Source: Dermanyssus gallinae (taxonomy: Eukaryota > Arthropoda > Arachnida > Mesostigmata > Dermanyssidae). From it: DNA of 64,000 bases. Below, piece by piece: positions 53,401 through 64,000 of the stretch (position 1 is the stretch's first letter; every line of letters starts with the position of its first letter). The position numbers and the translations under genes were made by a program. The stretch covers positions 62,001-126,000 of the forward strand of contig QVRM01006419.1 of the NCBI GenBank assembly GCA_003439945.1. The letters are read 5' to 3'. The notes beneath the pieces are model-generated. The model was not told where the DNA came from, did not search any database, and saw only the letters and a program-made list of their open reading frames with translations.

Positions 53401-53900
53401 GGAGGTGTCGTTTGTTCGTGCTGTTTTAAAAAATAACAGAACGTAGCGGGTTCAAAGAGAAGAACTGGCAAATAAAAACTGAACACATTAAATTCAACTT
53501 AACTCCCCGGGGGTCGTACGTATTCCATGCCTTTTCTGTGCATTCACGCAAGTTTCCTAGGTCGTACTTCTGCTGCTGCTGCGTGCAGGGCTGCAACGAG
53601 GGAACACGTTAGATCGACTACAGAAATGGTCTTGAGAAGTACGATTTACGGCAACTGCTACTTTTATTACTACTAGTTCTACTGCAACCACTACTATGAT
53701 TACAACTATGAGGCGACTTAGTTCCAATTTCTACAGCGATAGACAAAGTGCTTCCTGCTAGCTGTCCCCCTTGTTCGGTACCCGACGTCGTCCGTCCGAC
53801 CGCCTTTCCGGCGTCGCGTCACTGTGACGCGCTTCATGATAAAGGTTTCCGTCAAGCGAAGTTTGTGGTTGGGCGAAAGTAATAGCCGACGCAAAAGCGG
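53401..53900. other. no gene recognised
   Basis: Mixed spacer; short CTG run near 53570 and CTA/CTACT runs near 53650-53700. No motif-bearing ORF. Confidence 0.45.
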
Positions 53901-56080
53901 CAGACATGTGCACAAACACACATATGTTCCGTGGCCGTTTACGCCAGCACCGGCCATGAGACACATAGTCGTCGTACATATGCGTACGCGCATGCGTATC
54001 TACATATAGTTTACGTACATACATGCATCTCTATTTATACGTATGTTCGTGTTCGCCCCAGTCAGTCACACAGTGGTGCCACTTTACCAACATCGTCAGC
54101 GGCAGTAGCGGCTGTAGCAGCAGCAGCAGAGCGACTCAGACCGGAAGAATGGGCAGAGATCCGATGGCAGATCCCGGATGTTGTTGTCTACTGCCCGACC
54201 AAGAAGAAAACCATGAAGAAGTGGGCATGTCGGGCACGCAAGCACGCCTGCGAACAACTAGCAGGCGATAAAACTCAACGAAAGCGAACTACAGATACGC
54301 GGAGAACGCGAGAGGTATAGAGACACACAGGGAGAGAGAGAGCGCGAAAGGGAGAGAGGGTGTGCTAAAGAGATATATAATGCAAGTCAAGGCAGAACGC
54401 AAGAGAGATAAGGTGTGGGCAAGACAGACAAAACGTAGAGAGAGATAGAAAAGCAGGCGACCTAATGCCCCGAGCAGAAACTCTATGCAGGATGCATGCT
54501 GCCGTAGCAACCAGATCATGAGACGCAGCGCCACCGCAGGAGCAGCAGCAGCAACGGCAGCAGCAGCAGCAAAAGAGCTCAGCTCATCCGCTGCCGGCAC
54601 CAAGGAAGTTATTACAGAAGTGGAACTGCGTTCAAAGTTGGGAATCGGATGCATGCTGCCGCTCGGTGCCGGCGCCGTCACCTCCCGCTCCTTGCCGGCC
54701 CCATCGCTGCTGCTTCTGCCGCATCCGTTTTGCTTGCAGCCCTCGTAGCTACCCCAGCTCCCACCCCACGTCCGCACCCCCGCAACAAAACTCGGCCAGT
54801 CGCCGAGATCGGAAGGGTTTAGAATAGGATAGCGAGCGTTTCGAGATGATACGCGAACTACGTACGTACGCGAGCACGACGACGGGGTGTAGTGGTCGGG
54901 CTTTCGTGCGCTATCGATATTACTGCACCGCAGCTCCCCACACCCCCCCCCCCCCCGCGCAACTACGGCCGAAGCCGAAACCGTCGTCGGCGGCGGCGCC
55001 ATCGTCGAGTGTCGTCCGACGGAAGAAGACATCGGAGAGCGGAGCGTAGTATAGTAGTGGAGAGTGCCTTGTTACGGCGGCAACAACGACGACGACGACG
55101 ACAACAACGAAGATGCCGGCGGGGGTGGGTGGGTGCTGAGGTGGGGACGGGAAAACGGAGCAGCCAGGGGGTAACGGACCCCCGCAACGCTGCCAGGCAG
55201 GCAGGCAAGCTCCGAGAGTCGAACAGGCTCAAGGCGAAGCGGCGCAACGGGGAGCGGGTCAAGGAGGACGACCGGAGCGGACGGGGGGGGGGGAGTCTGC
55301 TTCTCTCTGATAGTGTCGAGAGCGAACAAGCAAACCAGCCTGACAGACCAACAGACCGACCAAGCGACTTACTCAAAGCAGCAAAACTTTTGAATGGAGT
55401 TTGTGTGCGTTGTACAGATCTATGTGGTTATTCCTCTCTCTCTCCCCCCCCCCCCTCCCCCGTCTGTCTCGAGAGCTGACTCGACGTCTGTCGGCGTATC
55501 CGTCTGTGTGTATATCTGAGCGTGTTTGAATGTGCTTGGATGAATGTTGTGCCTGTCTGTCTGTCTGCGGGGAAGGGGATACGTCGCTGCACGTATGCGG
55601 CGTGGGGGTGTATGCGACGCGCGTGCATGCAGTATACACGCCTGTTAGGGTAATCGTGGTGTCTTGTGTTGCTTTCTTAGCCGGTCGTCGTCGGGCGGGC
55701 GAGCGACGGGCGACAGTTCTAGATACGACCACGGGGCAAAGAACACAGCAAGCCCCTTGCCAATGGCGATAACAACCACCATCGATATTACCCCGCATCC
55801 AATGCAAGCACCAGCAGCGGCGGCAGCACCAGCAGCAGCGGCAAAAGGAACAACAACATCGGAGCAAATACCAAAACGACTACAACTTGTTTGATTAGTA
55901 TAACTATTGTATTAATGCTACTACTTCAACTATGGCAAATCGAGCCACACTCGAAGAGCAAAAGCGTCGACGACGACGACGACAACAACAACCACAGCAA
56001 AAGCAGCATATATAGCGACAGTCACTACAACGGCAACCACTATACGAACTGTGAAAATTCTCTATTTGACGTTACATTTA
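53901..56080. other. trinucleotide-rich island with C- and G-runs
   Basis: GCA/CAG runs near 54108-54130 and 54537-54575, CGA/GAC runs near 55085-55110 and 55965-55995, C-runs near 54943-54957 and 55445-55460, and a G-run near 55285-55294. A plus ORF at 53931-54320 has a less repetitive segment (PEEWAEIRWQIPDVVVYCPT then basic residues) that matches nothing I know. A 247-codon minus ORF (54289-55032) and a 195-codon plus ORF (54892-55479) overlap in opposite frames. Possible promoter or first-exon region, undecided. Confidence 0.4.
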
Positions 56081-56937
56081 CATAAAATCACCTAACAGAA
56101 AAATCACATAAAAGGAATCCGTGCGACATTTGATCATAGTCATATGTGTACTCTTCCGAGTATGCATACTCATGTAAAGAAAACGATCGATGGCTCCTTA
56201 CGTTATTGGAGCGTACATAAACAGTAGTGTTCTAGAAATTCACTTGTTGGACTTAACGTAGATTAGAAATGTTGCCTGGCTCAAAAAGTGATTCTAAACC
56301 AATAAATGTTTATTAATAATAGCTTTGAGGGCGCCTGGACCGCAAGCGCCAACAGAAACATATCTTAGACGGTTTGCACCAAGTCTCTTTATTTAGCTAT
56401 GGGGCTCTCAGACAGGCGAGCAATACGTTACAGAAAGAATAACTTGTTAACAAACAAAATATCAATCGGGAGAGTTCACAACGACAACAACAACACCAAT
56501 GGTAACAATAGTAGCAATGCTAGGACTTTTTCATGTAATATACTAATTACTGCAACACATTAAGCACTATAAAATCATCGGTTATGGTAACAACGAACCA
56601 ATTCTAATAAAATTGTAACTAAAGCACGAATGCGTAGGTTATAATGGAGTCAACAAGTAGAAAAATCCTCGAAGCTAGTCGGTTTATAAATACTTTGCAT
56701 GCATACACAGTATGCAAAGGGTTTTAAGAAGAGTCTTACATTGAAATATCGTTATTGCGACAAGAATGATCTTAAAATGCTGCCGAATACCTATTTGACA
56801 GCAAGACGACAGTTCATGCGGATCGTGGAGGATGTCAATTTGCTTTTTTTAACAGAGCTCAAAATATTCCATAAATCCCGACGCTCTGCTGCTATGTATC
56901 ACGCAATGAACTGTCAGACGCATCGGCGATTTCTGCA

Positions 56938-56972
<35 letters not shown>

Positions 56973-57920
56973 CTACTTATTTGTACTACAATGTATGTTC
57001 TACGAACTGCGACTTAGTTGTGAAATAAATTAAATGAAAACAAACTCTCGGATCTAATCTCCACAATCGCAGCTTCACTTCGTTGACTCGTAACAATAGC
57101 TCCGTTAGCAACCATTGCTGTTGTATTACAATGTATCTCTTAGAAAATGCAACTAAATTGTGAAATAAGTGAAATGAAAATTTATTCTCTGATGAATTTC
57201 CACAATAGCAACTTCAGTTCGTTGATTCCAAACAATAGCCCTGTTGGCCACGGTTGTTATTGTGATTCCCGCCATTGTTTCTGCCACTATTGACAACGCA
57301 GTTATTAAGCCTGTTATTAATTGCCGCCGCTATTGTTTTAAACATTTCCTTTGCTACACGTCCACACAATTTTACGATTCGCAGTTAGGTTTACAGACCG
57401 AAAGAGCCCGCTTGCCCAGATATGCCTTTGTTGACCTGCCTCACGTTCTGCTCGATCCGTAGTGCCTAATTAATTACATCGTTCGTATTGCTCGACTCAT
57501 TACTCACTTGCCACCGGTTCAAACCACTATGGCTTTCTTTTTAATTTTAAATTATATGGCGACTACTTTACAAAATCTTTTGGTACAGTTTATTATCAGA
57601 ACATATAAATACCTATTTGCTACAACAGTTTAAAATACGCTCTCAAATATGTGATGATTTATTATTAGCTTGATATATATATATATATAAATGCACATAT
57701 CACCCTTTTATTTCAGGAGTTTATAGAGCAGCAGCATATATATTACGGGTACATCTATATCACCAATGCGTTCTTCTCTAATAGATACAGAGTAATATGC
57801 CCTCCATTAGGCCAACCTGTTCTTCATAAAATCGACCTAGTCCTTTCTAGCATTTGACTTTAAAGCTAGGACCTGCGACAAGTCTACAGCTGTGCCCCCA
57901 TAAACTGCACATTATTTTAC
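56081..57920. other. no gene recognised; tandem duplication and (TA)n inside
   Basis: AT-rich. (TA)n at 56941-56968 and a two-unit 140-bp tandem repeat at 56981-57260. The plus ORF 56699-57028 (109 codons) runs into the TA tract and has no motif. Confidence 0.45.
56981..57260. repeat. 140-bp tandem repeat, two diverged units
   Basis: TTGTACTACAATGTAT at 56981 and TTGTATTACAATGTAT at 57121 start units that also share TTGTGAAATAA, GTGAAATGAAAA-like, TCCACAAT, CTTCGTTGA-like and AACAATAGC blocks in order. Divergence is perhaps 25 percent. Confidence 0.82.
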
Positions 57921-57923
57921 AAT

Positions 57924-58379
57924 ATGTTTAATCGCGCAATGAGATCTGCCGGCTTTCCGTGTGTCTTGGAACCCCCGGGTCCATCCAGGGATGCTGGAAA
58001 AAAACCTGACGGTCTGACTTTGACACCGTTTGAGCGTGGCCGCATGCTTCTTTGGGACGTAACTGTTACGAACACATTAGCCCCTTCGATGATCGGTGCA
58101 GGTGCGGACCGAGCAGATTATGCTTCTGGGTTAGCTAAGGCTAACAAATGCAGAAAACACTCTAGCTTTGATTATCTGCACGGATTTTGTCCGTTGGCGT
58201 TCGATACTATGGGAGCTGCAGCCCCCCTTACGCTCAAGCTGATTCAGTGCGCAGGCAGAAGCCTTAACCTTTTGACGGGAGACTCGAGAGCATCCGAATT
58301 TTTGCGTGAAAGGCTGTCGCTTGACATTCAACAAAAAAAATGCAGCGTCTGCTCGGTGCACATTGTTGAACTGGGCTAA
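57924..58379 (+). pseudogene. RLE retrotransposon C-terminal endonuclease, second family, copy 1
   Basis: 151 open codons: FNRAMRSAGFPCVLEP, KKPDGLTLTPFERGRMLLWD with VTVTNTLAPSMI, FDTMGAAAPLTLKLI, LLTGDSRASEFLRERLSLDI. PDG and LLWDVTV are the PD-(D/E)xK-like endonuclease blocks, and the C-terminal tail is the same type as in the R4-like copies but clearly a different family (KPDGLTLTPFERGR against PDGVTIPPWKKGK). It is 5'-truncated just after the RH-N block, so knuckle and polymerase are absent. The end (CSVCSVHIVELG) departs from the usual RGNAASVL tail by a shifted frame. No TAA tract flanks it. Confidence 0.82.
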
Positions 58380-58794
58380 CCCTGGGTTAGAGTACTAGTG
58401 ACCACACGTTCGCGCTGAGGCAATTGTCCACTCCAATGTGCTAACATAACAAAGTTATAAAAATAAATTATGTTTAATTGATGTATTTCCTAATCCACAA
58501 GCTCGACGCTCAGTACTTTCCTTCTCCATATATTAGACTCGCTGTATCTTTGTATCCAACATCCCTCTCCTAGCATCCGCATTGACGCAAAGGCGTTCGT
58601 ATAAGTGTAATAGCCATAGCTTTTCCCGAGCCGTAAACCGCCTAAGCGTCGACACAAAAAACAGTAGGATTATCATAAAATGAGCGATAGCGATGTAAGG
58701 CACACTCAAAAAACGATTGAGCCAGTACCTTACGAGTCATGGGGATGTTCAGACTCTCAAGTTGTACATTCAAGAGTTTCTCTCAGAAACTCAG

Positions 58795-59330
58795 AAACAA
58801 ATGTACCAATGAGGGAGACGGAAGACATGCAAGTATCCCTAATCCCCCCAGAGGAATCCTTAAAGAGTTTGTAGACTACACATGCTGTATGACTTCTGGG
58901 TGGAAGCTTGGAGTAACTATGGCTACGGAGGTATTGAAAGAGAAGGGAGCCTACCGTACTAGAAAATTAGGTGACTCTGAACATTCGCGGGTTGACAGAC
59001 GTTGGTACAAACCACGTCGAACGTTGGGAAAACCCGTTAGTGACTCCGGCTTAATGATCCGAGTGGTACTCGCCACTTCTCCTGATGGCCCATAGTTCTG
59101 TTCTATGGATATATAAGTCATCTAAAAGTGAAGCTTAAGGGGGAAGGTGCGTCTAGTGGGTATGGGTCTCAGCGGGCTAACATCCATCCGCTGGGGTCGA
59201 GTGCCACACTGCTCGAGATGGGAAGTGGGAATCTTCCTTTTCCTTACTTGCAGAAATAGTACGTATGTGTATTTAACCCTCCTTCACAAAAAAACAAAAT
59301 TTCTCCTAAAAATGAAAAATCTAAGTTTGA
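58795..59330 (+). repeat. dispersed ~500-bp repeat, copy 2
   Basis: Partner of 52890-53400, same strand. It is followed by an A-rich stretch (59288-59320), which may be a decayed poly(A). A 118-codon ORF across the repeat has no known motif and is not conserved in copy 1. Confidence 0.7.
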
Positions 59331-60413
59331 AACTTTTAACAAATTAAAACGGTCTCATATTTTCGGAACCTTGCATTCTAAACCATCATTTATTTTTAAT
59401 TATCCAGAAAATGTTTGCTGAGAGAATGAACGTCCTCAGGGGATAGGGGATAGCTTAAATATAAGCAATATTTCACTAACAGCAACATTTTATTAACAGC
59501 AAGGCCAACTACTGTATTGGAGGTAGTGTTACGCTTTCTTGAAGTGCAAGTGGGTCGTATAAATGTCTCCCGGGAACTTTGCTTGGCCCGTTAGTGTACA
59601 TTTTCTTCACAAACTCAATCTATGTCTTACCACTAGGGTGCCGATGATATAAGACTATATGCTATCATAAATTACACGAATGATAAAAATGTTTTCCAGT
59701 GTTCCTTAAATCTGTTTTTTCATTGGGCGCTGAGTCCAGACATTCCCCTGTGTGTTCAGAAAAATGTTGTATTCCACATTGGTTACCCAAGTCGACGGAG
59801 TGATCGTTTGTCCTAGTCTTAAATCGTCCAAAAATGTAACGAAACGTGCCAAGGGCGTTTCTAAACGCGCAAATTAGCTACTGCATAGAAACGCAACTAA
59901 GTGATCAGAATTGCATAATAAACTCGTTATCACACATGTACTGTCTGCCATGCCACATTGGACCTGCATGGCACTTTGTTCTCAATCGGAACCGTGAACG
60001 ACTTCGAAAGCTTCTAACGTTATATACGTAATATATATAAAAATGATTATTTAACGTAGGTTGTTTTTTCAATGTGTTCTAAATCGCTGGGATTTTAAGT
60101 ACATCTGTGTGGTTTGACTTACTAGACAGGCAATACACAAATATAGGAACGAAGAACGAGAGATCTAATCGTATGTTAAACTACAGCGTTCGTCACCTCG
60201 GTTATTGCTGCTGCTGCGTGGAGCAAAAGGTTCGATAAGTCATGATATTAGCGGAGCTTTATGACTAAAGTTGAAGCGTCTTCAAATAAAGGCTTCTTAA
60301 GTTCCTCTCAGATAATTGAGCAGTACAATACTGTCATAAAACCTATTGATTAATCTATCTCTTACTGTACGTCCTTTGGCTCTTCCTTGCTTTTCTCCAG
60401 CGACTCTTTTTCT

Positions 60414-60453
<40 letters not shown>

Positions 60454-61140
60454 CGTAAAGTTATTGATTTTGGGGAAGCCAGTAATCTACTATGGACCCA
60501 GGTAAATGTGAGTTATAGGTCACAGCTTCCAAAGGGATTTCTCCTTTAGATTTAAAAGATCTAGTTGATATTCGCTCTGGACAAAGGGAGCAAAGAAATG
60601 TTAAGTGCCCCTTTGTATTCAGACAGTGTAAAAAAAAACATTGGATAGCTGGAACGACAAACTAGACTTTGTCACCAGTCGACTACCTTTATTAGAAGCT
60701 ACGGTCATGCTTTTCCGCCACGAAGTTGACGTACGTACCTCTTTACTTGAAGTCAACCCGTGTACATTATCAGAGGTCAGAGGGAACAAATAACGCTTCC
60801 GTTCTATGTAGGCGGGTTAAATATACCGAACGGGGTCATGATGGCAGAATCCGAATTACGTCGTCTATGGCTCAGGCTGTGAACAGGGTTAATACTTTTT
60901 CGGATAATGAGGTGAGGAATGTCTCTAGTGCGGAAGTCGAAGGGCTGACTGCAAGGTTGTCATCTTTATATAGTTTCCTTCTCGAAAACAAAGCTAAGCA
61001 AAGTGGTTGGATAACCCCTTTCGTAGAAAAGCAATTAACAAATTTGGTCAATCGAGCCTCCTCCGTAATTGAGAAAGCTAGGCTTCGAGCTGTTAGTGAT
61101 CAGAGAGTAACCTAATACTGATAACCTAATACTGATAACA
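59331..61140. other. no gene recognised with confidence
   Basis: AT-rich, (TA)n at 60416-60450. A 129-codon plus ORF at 60726-61115 (ITSSMAQAVNRVNTFSDNEV, QSGWITPFVEKQLTNLVNRA) is not repetitive and lies directly upstream of the RLE remnant. It could be a decayed part of that element, but I cannot match it. A 14-bp direct repeat (CCTAATACTGATAA) lies at about 61110-61138. Confidence 0.35.
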
Positions 61141-61149
61141 GATAGAGCC

Positions 61150-61740
61150 TGTTCACAAATGAGCAGCGTTTAGAGGATAAGGCCATATGCATTAGCGCAG
61201 AACTGCGACTAAGCGTTGACCTAGTTGTTCCCCCTAGATCTCTGCACTGCGCAGATCATGTAGACTCGTCAGTTCATCACGGCCTTTCATGAGCCCTGGG
61301 TGCAGCCGTTTGAAGCTTTGACGAACGTTGCAACAAGGGAGCACTGGCTCTAAATGACACATTTAGTCTCACATTGAGATCTGTCGGTCTCTCGGATATA
61401 TGCGGAAGCCCGCAGGTCCGTAGACGTATGTTTGTTTGGAACACAACTGTAACCGACACATTAGCGCCTTCGATGCAAGTGCGGACCAGTTAGGTCATTC
61501 GTTCACATTAGCAGAGGCTAACAAGTAGTAAGCCGACTGCTAGAGGCAAGCGGGAAATATTCGGATTAGGTACCTACACGCCAATGGGAGGCTCGGACCC
61601 TCTCACATATACGCTGATTGAACGTGTCGAAGCAAACGTCTTAATGTTTCGACGCGAGACTTGAGATCATTAGAGTCCTTACACAAGAGGCTGTCATTCA
61701 ATGCACAACGGAAGCTTCTGTTAGAGAAACATTACGGAAT
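61150..61740 (+). pseudogene. RLE retrotransposon C-terminal end, second family, copy 2, heavily decayed
   Basis: Broken plus frames show FTNEQRLEDKAICISAELRL and VVPPRSLHCADHVDSSVHHG with LS, the zinc-knuckle region of the family with some cysteines lost. LRSVGLSDICGS follows, then RRRMFVWNTTVTDTLAPSM (the WDxTV block with Asp read as Asn), SLTYTLIERV-like sequence, and ASVRETLRN followed by a stop at 61738. Blocks match copy 1 at 57924 in order. The PDG block is deleted. It shows more of the knuckle region than copy 1. Confidence 0.72.
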
Positions 61741-64000
61741 TAGACCAACCAACGGTTAGACAACATTTGATAACACATTCGCCTGAAGACAATAGTTTCC
61801 TTCAGCGTTTAGTTACTTTAATAACCATTTGCTACGAGAGGAGCAGGCCCTGTTAACACCGTGCATGCAATCTGATACAACAATTGAATACAAAAATTAT
61901 AAATTGTAAATATTAAACAATAGTATGAAAATTTAAATATATATATATATATATATATGTGTTTGACTCTCTCTTTAATTAAGAACTAGGAGCCCGAGGT
62001 TGACACAAAGAGGGCACCGTCGTCATTGTTTTATATGCACCAATAGGCCAAAGCGGACGGAGGAGACATTGTTGAATGTGACCGCCCTCTGAGAGGCCCC
62101 CGCCTGTGGATCTTTCACACGTCTGTCTGTTCACATTGTTCGTCACGGCGCCCTTACGACACTTTCTAAACGTCTATTCTTTCTTCTTACTTGTCGTTTT
62201 CTTCTTCTCCGACCTATGTTGAGGACGTTGACAGGTGTAGTGGTCTCGCTCCTGCCAGAGAGGGATTGAGGCCACGTGTTGTCGCTCCCAGCCCCCCCCC
62301 TCCGCCCACCTAGTCGCCCCCAGCCCCCCTTCCGTCCACCCAGTCGCCCACCCGACAAGTCTTCCTCCCCTCCTCTTTGCGTCACCCCACTATCTGGCTG
62401 ACTGTTCTTTGTCACCATGATTAGAAATCTGTCGACCTGTAGGTCGATCGAGCACGACTTAATCACCAACTTTGCTTCGGGCGGCGCACAACGGCATGCA
62501 AAGCAGCAGCAGCACCAGTGGCACCACAATACAAAGAAAAAGGTTTGCTGTGCACGCGTGTATGTGTGTATGTGTGGTATGTGCACGCATTCAGATAGCA
62601 AGCATCAGGTTGTAGTAGTAGTGCTAACAACGTGAACGACCGAACGACAGCCTACTTATACAGTAGGATAGCAAAAACACCACTTACTGTGTGGCAGTAA
62701 CAGTTTTCCCGTCGACCCATCGGCATGCCCTGAGGGCCATCTGTGTGACTCGCTACCTCGAATCTTTGCAAGCCTACCTGCCCGTCTTCTGATCGCCTGG
62801 CCAAAGAAAAGACGCGCACACACCCACACACACACACACATATACACCTATCCATACTTTGTTTTCTCTCTCTCTCTCTCTGAACCGTCTGCTACTGGGG
62901 CTAACCTATATAACGCTGGCAACATGAATGGCGGGCTGGAAAAGACGGCGAGGTCACCTTAGCTCGGCTCCCGTTTTATCGGCTATATATTGAGCAAAGA
63001 CGTTAGACCACTTAATTGTTAGTATATGTTCTCTGTCTACTAACGCATACGAGGCGCGCATTAACCCGTATATGTATCTGTAGGGCAATTTTTCGTTTTG
63101 AATTAGTATTCTGATAGTCTATTCGGTTTTCTTAAGTCTCCTATGAAGTTTGTGCGCTGGCAATTCATATCAGAAGAAGAAGGTTTTCACTTTGGTATAC
63201 TTAAATAATTATAATACATTTTATTTTGATAAACGAAAGTAGAATGGTACATTTTTGCTGATTTATGGATTAATTAATTTTCTCTTTGCTTGAAAAGTTT
63301 GTGTACACATATCGCATTTTTATGCTAGGAACGCCTACGCTACAGTTAATAATAACCACCAATATTGGACTCCCACGTTCTTCTTGCTTATAAGTTGAGC
63401 ACCATCCATGGGGATAGCCTCTTCTTTGCAAATTTATTCTGTTTCCTTTCTGAACCTATTCCTGATCCTAACGCTTTCCCTAATCCTCAACTGGTCAATT
63501 CTATTCGTTCACACTCCTAGCAAAATTATCTATCGATACCTTTCATACCGCATACCCGACGAATCGTTGCTTCTAGCTCCTCATGCCCTGCCCGCCGCAT
63601 CCCCGTGTCTAACGTGTCTGATCTCGGATCCGCCAAGGGCCCGTTGCCTCTTGTATTATTATATAACGTTTCCACTCTACTGCTGAACTAGCTTATTTTA
63701 TAAGTCCTGCCCACCACTTCTGTGTACACGCTGCCTTTACCCTACTTTTAATTTGCTATATTAGCGTCTGTCGGTTGTTGGCTATTGAGTTCTATCTGTC
63801 TTGCCGCAAACCCCCCAACCTCTGTATCATTTTGTTTTTTACTCCCGCTACCCTTTTAACTCCTGCATCTTCTTAACGCATCGTCCGCCATTTAATACGC
63901 TAATTCTACTACGATAAATCAGCTCAGTTTACACTTCCCTTTTGACACAATTTGATATCCCCCCTCTCCTTCAACAACCTCCCTGCTAGAACTGAAACGA
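61741..64000. other. no gene recognised; spacer with simple repeats
   Basis: Short (TA)n at 61937-61957, C-runs at about 62289-62299, a CA tract at about 62818-62840 followed by a TC tract at 62866-62882, and pyrimidine-rich DNA from 63430 to the end. A 152-codon minus ORF (62143-62601) and a 92-codon plus ORF (63408-63686) lack recognisable domains. Confidence 0.45.

Noticed and set aside
54289..55032. 247-codon minus ORF as a host gene
   Set aside because: It contains poly-Ala from GCA repeats, ends in hydrophobic low-complexity sequence from AG-rich DNA, and overlaps open plus frames; no domain is visible.

Overview
The window is eukaryotic, repeat-dominated DNA, most likely from an arthropod. 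The evidence is the mix of mobile elements: mariner transposases, a DUF4817-type IS630/Tc1/mariner transposase of the kind common in ants and chelicerates, an R2 footprint carrying arthropod-style 28S sequence, R4/Dong-like retrotransposons sitting in TAA microsatellites, and several R1/CR1-like LINEs. A mite or tick would fit, but nothing here proves the species. I recognise no host protein-coding exon, rRNA gene or functional tRNA gene. Long (TA)n and (TAA)n tracts and trinucleotide-rich islands fill much of the space between elements.

Layout. 1-1.3 kb: two broken mariner copies. 1.65-8.55 kb: two copies of a long-TIR DNA transposon family flanking two LINE wrecks. 10.1-10.8 kb: an R2-derived insert that starts with 25 nt of 28S rRNA and can be drawn as an HDV-like ribozyme, inside a (TA)n tract. 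13-15 kb: trinucleotide island and a 20-bp minisatellite. 15.2-15.7 kb: a 426-bp poly(A)-tailed retroposon with a perfect 16-bp target-site duplication and a 38-bp terminal hairpin. 16.6 and 26.8 kb: two copies of a tRNA-derived SINE. 18-20.3 kb: LINE wrecks. 24-26 kb: trinucleotide island. 27.8-34.1 kb: a nest of R4/Dong-like elements in (TAA)n arrays, including one nearly full-length copy and a ~700-bp tandem duplication. 34.6 kb: a 22-bp minisatellite. 40-43.5 kb: trinucleotide island. 43.9-47.8 kb: a CR1-like LINE interrupted by another reverse-transcriptase fragment. 47.95-52.67 kb: one LINE whose 5' half is inverted, bounded by a perfect 13-bp target-site duplication, with an intact 513-codon ORF1. 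54-56 kb: trinucleotide island. 57.9 and 61.2 kb: two copies of a second RLE-endonuclease retrotransposon family. 52.9 and 58.8 kb: a dispersed ~500-bp repeat.

How the parts work together. There is no gene circuit. The window records target choice by mobile elements: TA-targeting DNA transposons and an R2-derived RNA in (TA)n tracts, RLE retrotransposons in (TAA)n tracts with consistent strand polarity, and APE-type LINEs that insert at ordinary sites and could have supplied the machinery for the SINEs and the hairpin-ended retroposon. Nearly all coding sequence is broken; the clear exception is the PHD-finger ORF1 at 48.45-49.99 kb.
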